From: Bacteroidota bacterium
GTDB lineage: Bacteria; Bacteroidota; Bacteroidia; Bacteroidales; VadinHA17
Assembly: GCA_029552825.1 (NCBI GenBank)
Contig: JAKPDL010000224.1
Coordinates: forward strand, 33,645 to 97,644
Length of the DNA stretch: 64,000 nt
Reading direction: 5' to 3'
The notes under the pieces are model-generated. The model searched no databases, was not told where the DNA came from, and saw nothing but the letters and a program-made list of their open reading frames with translations. Position 1 is the first letter of the stretch. Each line of letters starts with the position of its first letter. Of this stretch, positions 1-8,019 are shown piece after piece. A program made the translations under genes and the position numbers.

Positions 1-35
1 GGCATAAATGGCCTGAAAAAAATAGTTGATTTTAA

Positions 36-191
36 TTCTGGTTATATTACCTGCTTGAAGATAAATATTTTATTAATAATCTGATAATTCCGCACTATAT
101 TCAGCGAATATTCTCTGGCAATTCTTCACCTAAGCAATATCTTTACATTACCGGATCCAGGAGAAATTTGATTGTTTCCAGGTTGAGCTAA
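36..191 (+). pseudogene. possible 3' remnant of an upstream coding region
   Basis: From base 36 to a TAA at 189-191 one frame stays open for 51 codons in AT-rich DNA. Its residues look protein-like (for example IIPHYIQRIFSGNSSPKQYL), but it has no start codon and is preceded in frame by stops at 27 and 33. It could be the end of a decayed gene whose frame shifted near base 30, or chance. I recognise no family. Confidence 0.2.
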
Positions 192-353
192 TAGCATATA
201 TTAAATCTTCCCTTCTGCTACCGGAAGAAAATAATGAGTTATTGTGAAAAAAGTCACGATAACTGAAAGAAAATCAGTTTAATTACTTACTTTGAATATT
301 TTTTATTTATATTTAATGCATGTACCTTTTAAACTAACCTAATAACTATTTCT
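192..353 (+). promoter_or_regulatory. upstream region of the hydrogenase operon
   Basis: This AT-rich stretch before the first hydrogenase gene must hold the operon promoter if the six genes form one transcript. Two imperfect matches to the Bacteroidota -7 box TAnnTTTG are visible, TTACTTTG at 287-294 and TATATTTA at 308-315. Neither has a well-spaced TTTG upstream. No riboswitch or clear operator is seen. Confidence 0.25.
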
Positions 354-779
354 ATGGAATTCAAGCCACGGATAGTTGCGTTTTTATGTAACTGGTGTTC
401 ATACACCGGTGCTGATCTTGCAGGAACCTCAAGGATGGAATATAAGCCCAATGTCAGGATAATCAGAGTGATGTGTTCCGGGCGGGTTGAGCCGACTTTT
501 GTCCTTAAAGCATTTGCAAATGGTGCTGACGGAGTGCTTATATGTGGTTGCCACCCTGGCGACTGCCATTACCAGGAAGGTAATTACCGCTGCCTTCGCA
601 GGTATTTGCTGCTTCAGAAGTATATCAGACAAATTGGAATTGAACCTGAACGCCTTAAACTGGAATGGATAAGTGCCAGTGAAGGGAAGCAGTTTGCTGA
701 GCTGGTCAATAGTTTCACTGAAAAAATTAAAGAGCTGGGGCCAAGTAAAATTAAAGATACAATCAGAACATTTGCCTGA
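354..779 (+). CDS. mvhD: MvhD-like hydrogenase iron-sulfur (delta) subunit
   Basis: A small cytoplasmic [2Fe-2S] protein of the MvhD family. In the methanogen Mvh:Hdr complex this subunit carries electrons from the [NiFe] hydrogenase to HdrA. The 141 residues show the expected cysteine pattern: C12 and C15 (CNWC), C41 (CSGR), then C64, C66 and C71 in CGCHPGDC, and C80. The length matches free-standing MvhD; in QmoB and some HdrA proteins the same domain is fused at the C terminus. It is the first gene of a co-directional cluster, 17 bp before the hydrogenase small subunit. The family assignment is firm. That it docks onto the HdrA-like protein encoded at 6248-7987 is inference, because that protein lacks its own MvhD domain. 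Confidence 0.9.
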   Translation: MEFKPRIVAFLCNWCSYTGADLAGTSRMEYKPNVRIIRVMCSGRVEPTFVLKAFANGADGVLICGCHPGDCHYQEGNYRCLRRYLLLQKYIRQIGIEPERLKLEWISASEGKQFAELVNSFTEKIKELGPSKIKDTIRTFA

Positions 780-796
780 TTTAAAAACAAGAACCC

Positions 797-1771
797 ATGG
801 AAGAAACAAAACCAAAGTTAAAACTGGCTGTATACTGGGCAGCTGCATGCGGTGGCTGCTGTGTATCGGTTCTCGATGTACATGAAAAGTTGTTTGATAT
901 TATCTCTGCTGCGGATCTGGTATTCTGGCCTATAGCCCTTGATACCAAATACCATGATGTTGAAAAAATGCCTGATGGATATATTGATATAACACTTTTT
1001 AATGGGGCAATAAGGAACACTGAAAATGAAGAGATGGCAAAGCTTTTAAGGAAAAAAAGCAAAATTCTTGTTGCCTATGGGAGTTGTGCTCATCTGGGTG
1101 GTATTCCCGGACTTGCCAATTTTACAACAAAGGATGAAATATTTAAAAGAGTATACTTTGAAAGTGAATCAGTAGTGAATGAGAAGAACTTAATTCCGGT
1201 TCCTGAATACAAGGCAGAAGAAGGTACACTTTTCCTGCCTTCGTTTTATAATGATGTAAGGGCTCTGTCGCAGGTTACCGAACCGGATTACTATTTACCG
1301 GGATGTCCACCCCAGAGTGAAAGGTTGCTCGAGGTTTTCAAAGCAATTGTAAGTGGTGCGGAACTGCCTCCCAAAGGTTCGGTTATTGGAGCTGAAACAA
1401 AGACCCAGTGTGATGAATGTATACGTAAAAAGACTGAGAACAAGCGTATAAAGAAGTTTTACCGCCCCTGGGAAATTAAGGATGATGGTATTACATGTTT
1501 TATGGAACAGGGAGTTTTGTGCATGGGACCTGCAACAAGGGCAGGATGCGGGTACCGTTGTATAAAAGGTAATGCTCCATGCAGGGGATGTTATGGTCCG
1601 CCGCCGGGCGTCCCTGACCCGGGAGCCAAGATGATGTCGGCCGTTGCAAGCATTATTGATGAGAAAGACCCTGAAGGGATAAACAAAATTCTTGAAGATT
1701 TGGCAGATCCTGCCGGTACTTTTTATCGTTTTAGCCTTCCAGTGTCATTGATAAGAAGAAAAATTTTATGA
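797..1771 (+). CDS. mvhG: [NiFe] hydrogenase small subunit, MvhG-like (group 3c type)
   Basis: The electron-transfer small subunit of a cytoplasmic [NiFe] hydrogenase. The N terminus has CGGCC (proximal cluster), followed by GSCAHLGG and GCPPQSE, all hallmarks of the family. The C-terminal part has many cysteines (CDEC, CFMEQGVLCMGP, CGYRC, CRGC) able to bind two further [4Fe-4S] clusters. There is no twin-arginine signal peptide, which argues against a periplasmic group 1 uptake enzyme and for group 3c (Mvh). At 324 residues it is typical for MvhG. Its stop overlaps the large-subunit start by four bases (ATGA), which suggests translational coupling. Maturation genes (hyp) are not in the window. 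Confidence 0.93.
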   Translation: MEETKPKLKLAVYWAAACGGCCVSVLDVHEKLFDIISAADLVFWPIALDTKYHDVEKMPDGYIDITLFNGAIRNTENEEMAKLLRKKSKILVAYGSCAHLGGIPGLANFTTKDEIFKRVYFESESVVNEKNLIPVPEYKAEEGTLFLPSFYNDVRALSQVTEPDYYLPGCPPQSERLLEVFKAIVSGAELPPKGSVIGAETKTQCDECIRKKTENKRIKKFYRPWEIKDDGITCFMEQGVLCMGPATRAGCGYRCIKGNAPCRGCYGPPPGVPDPGAKMMSAVASIIDEKDPEGINKILEDLADPAGTFYRFSLPVSLIRRKIL

Positions 1772-3231
1772 AAAGAATTACAATTGATCCCATAACCCGC
1801 CTTGAAGGTCATGGAAAAATTGAGATTTTCCTTGATGAAGAAGGTGAAGTAAAGAATGTGTTTTTTCAGGTACCTGAACTAAGGGGCTTTGAGAAATTTT
1901 GTGAGGGAAGGCCTGCTGAGGAACTTCCTTCCATAACAGCAAAGATTTGCGGTGTATGTCCCGGTTGTCACCATATGGCTTCCGGCAAGGCTGTTGATGC
2001 GGTGTTCGGTCTGGTTCCTCCAGCTACTGCCAGAAAGCTGAGGGAACTTTTTTATATGGCCCATTTTATTCACAGCCATACAGCACATTTTTATGCACTG
2101 GCGGCACCTGATTTTGTCCTTGGGCCTGGTGCACCACCCGAAAAAAGAAATATTGTGGGTCTGATTGAGAGAGTGGGTAAAGAGATAGGTACAGAAGTCA
2201 TTAGGCAGCGTAGAATAGCCCAGGAGATACAGGCCCTTCTCGGTGGTCACCAGACATTTGTTGTGATGAATATCCCTGGAGGCGTACGAAGAGGACTCTC
2301 GGAAGCTGAACGAGACTATGTTGTTGAAAAGGCAAAAGGATTTGTGGAATTTGCTCAGTTTACCCTTAAAATATTCAATGATTTTGTACTTGGAAATAAA
2401 GATTATGTCGATCTGATAGTTAACGGGCCTTATAAGTTAACGCTTCATTCCATGGGGCTGGTTGATGCTGACAACAGGGTAAATTTTTATGATGGGAAGG
2501 TAAGAGTTGTTGATACCCATGGAAATGAGTTATGTAAATATGGCCCGGATGAATACCTCGAATATGTGGCAGAACATGTTGAACCATGGAGTTATCTTAA
2601 GTTTCCGTATCTTAAAAAAATAGGGTGGAAAGGTTTTATCGACGGACAGGATTCGGGAGTATATCATGCAACGCCGTTATCAAGACTGAATGCAGCAGAT
2701 GGGATGGCTACTCCTCTGGCACAGAAAGAATACGAACGAATGTATTCAACTCTCGGAGGTAAACCTGTTCATGCTACACTTGCAATGCATTGGGCAAGAC
2801 TTGTAGAACTTTTATATTCAGCCGAACGCTGTCTCGAACTTGCTATGGATCCCGATATAACCGGAAGTGAACTGAGGGCTGAGCCCGGCCCCATTGTTGG
2901 AGAAGGTGTTGGAATTGTCGAAGCCCAGAGGGGAACATTAACCCATCATTACTGGACAGATAAAAAGGGCATTATTACCAAAGCCAATATCATTGTTGGC
3001 ACAACAAACAACAATGCAGCGATCTGCATGTCAATCAAGAAAGCATCGGAAGGATTAATAAAGAAAGGAATTGTTGTTGACCAGGGCATTCTTAATATGA
3101 TTGAAATGGCTTTCAGAGCATATGACCCATGCTTTTCGTGTGCAACACACAGTTTACCGGGACGAATGCCATTTATTTTAGAAATCCGTGATGCTAACGG
3201 AGGATTGTTACAGAAGATAAAAAGGGATTAG
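1768..3231 (+). CDS. mvhA: [NiFe] hydrogenase large subunit, MvhA-like (group 3c type)
   Basis: The catalytic subunit that splits or forms H2 at the Ni-Fe site. The N-terminal ligand pair is C61 and C64 in ICGVCPGCH, and the C-terminal pair is C455 and C458 in DPCFSCATH. A 26-residue tail follows His461. Family knowledge says this tail is removed by a maturation protease after nickel insertion, so the cofactor site looks intact. The length of 487 residues is normal for MvhA/VhuA. The neighbours (MvhD and MvhG upstream, HdrA-like downstream) support a group 3c enzyme linked to an Hdr-type module. Physiological direction cannot be read from sequence; H2 oxidation feeding the membrane partner is the simplest inference. 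Confidence 0.94.
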   Translation: MKRITIDPITRLEGHGKIEIFLDEEGEVKNVFFQVPELRGFEKFCEGRPAEELPSITAKICGVCPGCHHMASGKAVDAVFGLVPPATARKLRELFYMAHFIHSHTAHFYALAAPDFVLGPGAPPEKRNIVGLIERVGKEIGTEVIRQRRIAQEIQALLGGHQTFVVMNIPGGVRRGLSEAERDYVVEKAKGFVEFAQFTLKIFNDFVLGNKDYVDLIVNGPYKLTLHSMGLVDADNRVNFYDGKVRVVDTHGNELCKYGPDEYLEYVAEHVEPWSYLKFPYLKKIGWKGFIDGQDSGVYHATPLSRLNAADGMATPLAQKEYERMYSTLGGKPVHATLAMHWARLVELLYSAERCLELAMDPDITGSELRAEPGPIVGEGVGIVEAQRGTLTHHYWTDKKGIITKANIIVGTTNNNAAICMSIKKASEGLIKKGIVVDQGILNMIEMAFRAYDPCFSCATHSLPGRMPFILEIRDANGGLLQKIKRD

Positions 3232-3268
3232 TTTTCAGAATGAGAAACGTAATAATAAATAAATAAAC

Positions 3269-5071
3269 ATGCGAACAGGAGTCTTTTTCTGTCAGACTGC
3301 TTCAGCAGGTACCCTGAATATTGATGCAATAGCAAAATATTCAGCCAATCTGCCAGAGGTTGAAACCGTACAGATACTCAGGGTTGAGCCTTATCCGGAT
3401 TTAAAATTTCTTAGTGATACAATAAAGGCATATAATCTTGAACGTATTGTAATTGCAGGAGAAACACCCGGATATTACAAACCATTATTAACCAGGGCAG
3501 TGGCCATGGCAGGAGGCAATACAGATGAGATATATCTGGCATCTTTTCAGGAACATGGAGCAAGAGGAGAGAATGCACTCGACCGTGCCAAAGCAATTGT
3601 AGCCTGTGCTGTAATGGGTGTTCCATTCCCTCTTGCTGCAATACCTGGCGGAAACCCGGTTAACCATGCAACCCTCATAATCGGTGGTGGGATTGCCGGT
3701 ATTCAGGCAGCCCTTGAAATAGCAAATGCAGGTAAATTGGTTTATCTCGTTGAACAAACAGGTACAATAGGAGGGCATATGGCAATGTTCGACAAGACAT
3801 TTCCGACACTCGATTGCGCCGCCTGCATACTAACTCCCAAGATGGTATCAGTTGGACAACATGAGATGATTCGCCTGATGACAAAGTCGAAGGTTATTGC
3901 TGTTACCGGAAAACCGGGTTCTTACAGGGTTAAAATAAAACAGGCGCCACGCTATGTTGATATTAAATCGTGTGTGGCATGCAGCGAGTGTGCCGATGTT
4001 TGTCCTGTTAAGGTAAAAAGTGAATTTGATGCCGGTATATCAATGCGTAAAGCTATTTACATTCCTTTTCCTCAGGCCGTTCCGAATGCTTACCTGATTG
4101 ATGAAAACAGCTGTACATACCTGCTCTCCGAAGGAAAAAAATGCGGAGTATGTGCAAAAAAATGTCCCAAGGAGTGCATCAATTTCAATGAGAAAGAGCA
4201 GATTATAGATATTGAAGTTGGCAATATTATACTGGCTACCGGATACGAGATGCTTGATGCCAGTAAGATTGAGCAGTATGGATACGGGGTATATCCTAAT
4301 GTTCTTACATCTCTTGAATTTGAGCGTTTAACAAATGCTTCCGGAGTTACAGGGGGCAGGATTGTGACCAAAACGAAGGTATTCAACAAGAAAACCAATA
4401 AGGAAGAATGGATTTTTTCACCTGAGGGCGTTCCACCGCGCAGCATAGCGCTTATACATTGTGTAGGATCAAGAAGTAGAAAATATAACCCTTATTGCTC
4501 GCGCGTATGCTGCATGTATTCGTTGAAATTTGCGCATCTTATCAGGGAAAAAGTTCCGAATGCCAGTGTTTATGAATTTTATATCGATATGAGGGCATTC
4601 GGTAAGGGATATGAGGAATTTGCCGAGAGAATAAAGCAGGAGGGAACATTTGTTGTAAGGGGCCATTCAGCTTCGGTTACAATGAGCCATGGCAAAATGT
4701 ATGTAAAAGGTGAGGATATTATCAATGACAGACTGGTTCAATTCGAGGTTGACATGGTTGTACTGGCAGTGGGGCTCATCCCTTCACAGGGTACTGAGGA
4801 ACTGAGCAGGATGCTTGGAATACGACGTGACAGTGACGGATGGTTTTCGGAGCTTGATTATAACGGAAGTCCAACCGACACAGATAAAGGTGGAATATAT
4901 GTTGCCGGAATGTGCCAGGGACCAAAAGATATCCCGGATACTGTTGCACAGGCTTCGGCTGTGGCTGCAGGTGTCCTTAAGAGTTTAACAAGCGGTAAAG
5001 GACTTGGACATTTGAGCAGCCTTTCACTGAGTGAAATCGAATCAAGAGCTAAAGCATTGCATAAAATATAA
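3269..5071 (+). CDS. HdrA/QmoA-like FAD iron-sulfur protein (first paralog)
   Basis: A flavin- and iron-sulfur-binding electron-transfer protein of the HdrA family, 600 residues. The FAD Rossmann motif GGGIAG is at 139-144, followed by the HdrA/QmoA signature TLDCAACILTPKM (C183, C186). An inserted ferredoxin module carries CVACSECADVCP (235-246) and a second set at C282, C292, C295 and C299. The block HCVGSR to YCSRVCC lies at about 397-415. The N-terminal 110 residues resemble the HdrA N-terminal domain, but the cysteines that bind a cluster there are missing: only C8 and C113 remain. Ten bases separate its stop from the membrane subunit. It is closer to QmoA/HdrA than to thioredoxin reductase. 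Flavin bifurcation is possible but unproven. Confidence 0.87.
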   Translation: MRTGVFFCQTASAGTLNIDAIAKYSANLPEVETVQILRVEPYPDLKFLSDTIKAYNLERIVIAGETPGYYKPLLTRAVAMAGGNTDEIYLASFQEHGARGENALDRAKAIVACAVMGVPFPLAAIPGGNPVNHATLIIGGGIAGIQAALEIANAGKLVYLVEQTGTIGGHMAMFDKTFPTLDCAACILTPKMVSVGQHEMIRLMTKSKVIAVTGKPGSYRVKIKQAPRYVDIKSCVACSECADVCPVKVKSEFDAGISMRKAIYIPFPQAVPNAYLIDENSCTYLLSEGKKCGVCAKKCPKECINFNEKEQIIDIEVGNIILATGYEMLDASKIEQYGYGVYPNVLTSLEFERLTNASGVTGGRIVTKTKVFNKKTNKEEWIFSPEGVPPRSIALIHCVGSRSRKYNPYCSRVCCMYSLKFAHLIREKVPNASVYEFYIDMRAFGKGYEEFAERIKQEGTFVVRGHSASVTMSHGKMYVKGEDIINDRLVQFEVDMVVLAVGLIPSQGTEELSRMLGIRRDSDGWFSELDYNGSPTDTDKGGIYVAGMCQGPKDIPDTVAQASAVAAGVLKSLTSGKGLGHLSSLSLSEIESRAKALHKI

Positions 5072-5081
5072 ACAGAATTCT

Positions 5082-6239
5082 ATGGCTATCAGAGTTAATC
5101 CTGAGTTTATCAATGAGCTTGACCGCTTTGGTGCAGAAGATGTTCAGCTATGTTACCAGTGCGGAGATTGCTCCACTGTCTGTCCTCATGCAGATGAGGT
5201 GTACAGGTTTCCCAGAAAATCTATGAAACTGCTTCAGATGGGCCTTGAGCAGAAAATAGAAACTACTCTGGAACCATGGCTTTGCTACTATTGCGGGCAG
5301 TGTTCTGAACAATGTCCGAGGGAAGCTGATCCCGGTGAAACGATGATGAGCCTCAGGAGATGGCTGATCTCAAAATATGATTTTACCGGTATTTCAAGGG
5401 CTTTCTATAAATCGAGAACTGTTGAGGTTTTAACAATTATTTTCGTGGCAATACTCACCGGAGCCCTTCTGCTCTATTACGGATTTACAAACGGTAATAT
5501 CGGTATCTACGACGGTGAAGGAGCATTTCTTCCAAGCCATTTTGTTCACAGGTTTGACCTTAGCGTAGGTGCAATCTTGCTCGTTTTTCTTCTTATTAAT
5601 GCTTTCAGGATGTGGAAAATGGTTATGGTCAGGGGAACAAATTTTCCGGTACCATGGTGGTTGTATATTAAAAAGTTTTACCAGCTTCCGTGGCATTTTT
5701 TCACTCAGAAACGCTATTCGGAGTGTGAAAAAAAACGTGGTCATAAAATCTATATGCCGTGGCTGATTCACCTCGGACTGATGCTCGGATATGTTACAAT
5801 GCTTGTGCTGGTGATGGTTTTCGTTGAATTGCTTCAAAAGGGTCCGGAAATAAGATGGGAAGTACATGTCTTTGGTTATCTGGCCACAATAGGACTATTG
5901 GCGGGAACTATCTATTTCATCAGAGGACGTTTTAAAAAACATTATATTCAGTATAAAAAATCACATGGTACTGACTGGGTTTTTGTGATTCTCCTGTTTA
6001 TGATTGTTATAACCGGAATTTCACAGCATATTTTTCACCGTACCGGTTTGATTGAAATGGCCAATATAACTTATGTTATTCACCTGATGAGTGCTGTGCC
6101 ATGGCTTTTAAGAATGCCGTTTACAAAATGGGCTCATCTTGTTTACCGGCCTCTTGCAATGTATTTTGCATCAATCAGACGTGAAGCAATTGAAAGGGAT
6201 ACAGCAGTTAAAGAATTATATCCTCTTGTAATTAAATAA
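5082..6239 (+). CDS. QmoC-like membrane subunit: HdrC ferredoxin fused to cytochrome b
   Basis: A 385-residue protein combining an HdrC-type ferredoxin with an HdrE/NarI-like membrane part, the architecture of QmoC. Two [4Fe-4S] motifs are complete: CYQCGDCSTVCP (24-35) and CYYCGQCSEQCP (68-79). About six hydrophobic helices follow (near 115-135, 157-180, 225-250, 260-280, 298-320, 328-345). Histidines in or near them (H156, H230, H262, H334) could ligate heme b. The start at 5082 is chosen because an in-frame start at 5031 would lie 40 bases inside the preceding gene, while 5082 begins 10 bases after its stop. The likely role is moving electrons between cytoplasmic clusters and membrane quinone. 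HdrB, the heterodisulfide-reducing subunit, is absent. Confidence 0.88.
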   Translation: MAIRVNPEFINELDRFGAEDVQLCYQCGDCSTVCPHADEVYRFPRKSMKLLQMGLEQKIETTLEPWLCYYCGQCSEQCPREADPGETMMSLRRWLISKYDFTGISRAFYKSRTVEVLTIIFVAILTGALLLYYGFTNGNIGIYDGEGAFLPSHFVHRFDLSVGAILLVFLLINAFRMWKMVMVRGTNFPVPWWLYIKKFYQLPWHFFTQKRYSECEKKRGHKIYMPWLIHLGLMLGYVTMLVLVMVFVELLQKGPEIRWEVHVFGYLATIGLLAGTIYFIRGRFKKHYIQYKKSHGTDWVFVILLFMIVITGISQHIFHRTGLIEMANITYVIHLMSAVPWLLRMPFTKWAHLVYRPLAMYFASIRREAIERDTAVKELYPLVIK

Positions 6240-6247
6240 CCTTTACT

Positions 6248-7987
6248 ATGGAAAATCTCAGAATTGGTGTTTATATATGCATGTGCGGGACCAATATTGC
6301 AAAGATTGTTGATGTTGAAGCTGTTGCAAAATTTGCATCAGAAGTTCCCGAAGTGGTTCTGGCAAAAAGTTATAAATACATGTGTTCCAATCCGGGTCAG
6401 GAAATGATAATTCAGGATATTAAAGAAAATAACCTGAACAGGATTGTTGTTGCAGCCTGCAGCCCCAATATGCACGAGCGCACATTCCGGAGCGCATTGC
6501 GTATAGCAGGGCTGAACCAGTATCTGCTTGAAATGGCAAATATCAGGGAACAGTGTAGCTGGGTTCACTCCGATCCTGTTGAGGCCACCGAAAAAGCAAA
6601 AGCACTTGTTAATGCAGCCATCTCCCGTGTTAAACTTCATGAGGAACTGGAGAGTGTATCCGCCCGGATGTGCCCCAATGTTCTTGTTATAGGCGGAGGA
6701 ATAGCAGGGATGACTGCTGCACTTGAACTTGCAGATGCAGGAAATACCGTTTATCTGGTTGAAAAAGAAAATCACCTTGGAGGCAACCTTGCCAGGGTCG
6801 ACCTTACAGCACCTTATCTCTATTCGGCAAGAGATTTGTTGACTGAAAGAATAACAAGGATTAACAACAATAAAAACATAAAGGTATTCTTAAGTTCCAA
6901 AGTAACAAGCCTCACCGGATACATCGGAAACTTCAGAGCCGTAATTCAAAACCTTGTTTCTATTCAGGAGGGTAAAACAAGAGATACTGAAGTTGAAATC
7001 GGTAATGTAATTGTATGCACGGGATACAAGGAATTTGATGCTTCACGCATTGTACACTACGGATACGGAAAACTGCCAAACGTCATCACTTCATTTGAAT
7101 TTGAAAAAATGCTTCGGGCAGGCAGGATCGAGACAAAGGAAGGAAAAACTCCGAAGTATGTAGCAATTATTCACTGTGTAGGAAGCAGAAGTCAGGAATT
7201 TCATTCATATTGTTCAAGAGTATGCTGTATGACAGCACTAAAATATGCTCATGAAATCAAATCAGCAATTCCCGACTGCTATGTTTCTGATATATACATA
7301 GATATGCATGCTTTTGGCAAAGGGCATGAAGATTTTTACCGCAGTTCCTCACAGGCAAAAACTCTTTTCCTGATGTACGAAAAGGGTGACCGACCTGTAA
7401 TTCACAAGGCAGGGCCAAAGGATGATTGTGGGATGCTGATTGAAGTGAATGAAAAACTTTCGGGCGAAACAATTGAAATTCCTGCAGACCTCGTCATACT
7501 TATGGTGGGGATGGAAGCAAGGGAAGATGCCTATGAAGTGGCAAGGATAGTGAATATAAGTCAGGATAAAGAAGGATGGTTCATTGAAAGCCATCCAAAG
7601 CTTGAACCTGTTGCTACCACAACTGATGGTGTTTTTATTGCCGGTACATGTGTGGCTCCTAAGGATATTCCGGATACTGTTGCTCAGGCAAGGGCAGCTG
7701 CTGCAAGAATCCTTGCACGAATAGCGAAAGAAAAAATTGAAATTGATGCACTCTATTCAGAAGTGAATCCAAATCTGTGTTCGGGATGTCGCCTCTGCAA
7801 CCTTCTCTGTCCTTACAGCGCTATAGAGTTTCTTGAAGATAAAAAACAGAGTCATATTATCAGTGCTCTCTGCAAGGGATGCGGAGTGTGTGTAGCAGCC
7901 TGCCCCTCATCAGCAATTAAAGGAAGACATTTCACCGACCAGCAGATTCTCGCTCAGGTTGAAGGATTACTGGCTGAGAAACTGTAA
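6248..7987 (+). CDS. HdrA/QmoB-like FAD iron-sulfur protein (second paralog)
   Basis: A second HdrA-family flavoprotein, 579 residues, built differently from the first. The N-terminal domain keeps cysteines C11, C13, C46, C71 and C103, suiting the HdrA N-terminal cluster. The FAD motif GGGIAG is at 149-154. The region that holds the CxxC and inserted ferredoxin in the first paralog is absent here. HCVGSR to YCSRVCC is at about 309-327. Two [4Fe-4S] motifs sit at the C terminus: CSGCRLCNLLCP (511-522) and CKGCGVCVAACP (542-553). QmoB proteins usually end in an MvhD domain; this one does not, and a separate MvhD starts the operon. It begins 8 bp after the membrane subunit. Confidence 0.87.
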   Translation: MENLRIGVYICMCGTNIAKIVDVEAVAKFASEVPEVVLAKSYKYMCSNPGQEMIIQDIKENNLNRIVVAACSPNMHERTFRSALRIAGLNQYLLEMANIREQCSWVHSDPVEATEKAKALVNAAISRVKLHEELESVSARMCPNVLVIGGGIAGMTAALELADAGNTVYLVEKENHLGGNLARVDLTAPYLYSARDLLTERITRINNNKNIKVFLSSKVTSLTGYIGNFRAVIQNLVSIQEGKTRDTEVEIGNVIVCTGYKEFDASRIVHYGYGKLPNVITSFEFEKMLRAGRIETKEGKTPKYVAIIHCVGSRSQEFHSYCSRVCCMTALKYAHEIKSAIPDCYVSDIYIDMHAFGKGHEDFYRSSSQAKTLFLMYEKGDRPVIHKAGPKDDCGMLIEVNEKLSGETIEIPADLVILMVGMEAREDAYEVARIVNISQDKEGWFIESHPKLEPVATTTDGVFIAGTCVAPKDIPDTVAQARAAAARILARIAKEKIEIDALYSEVNPNLCSGCRLCNLLCPYSAIEFLEDKKQSHIISALCKGCGVCVAACPSSAIKGRHFTDQQILAQVEGLLAEKL

Positions 7988-8019
7988 ATTCGGAATTATT
8001 ATACTGACAGTATATTTTT

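Noticed and set aside
354..3231. Hydrogenase as periplasmic group 1 or membrane group 4
   Set aside because: The small subunit has no Tat signal, and there are no complex-I-like partners. MvhD and HdrA neighbours fit group 3c.
5031..5081. Upstream in-frame start for the QmoC-like gene
   Set aside because: It lies inside the end of the preceding gene and adds residues without family similarity; the ATG at 5082 is well spaced.
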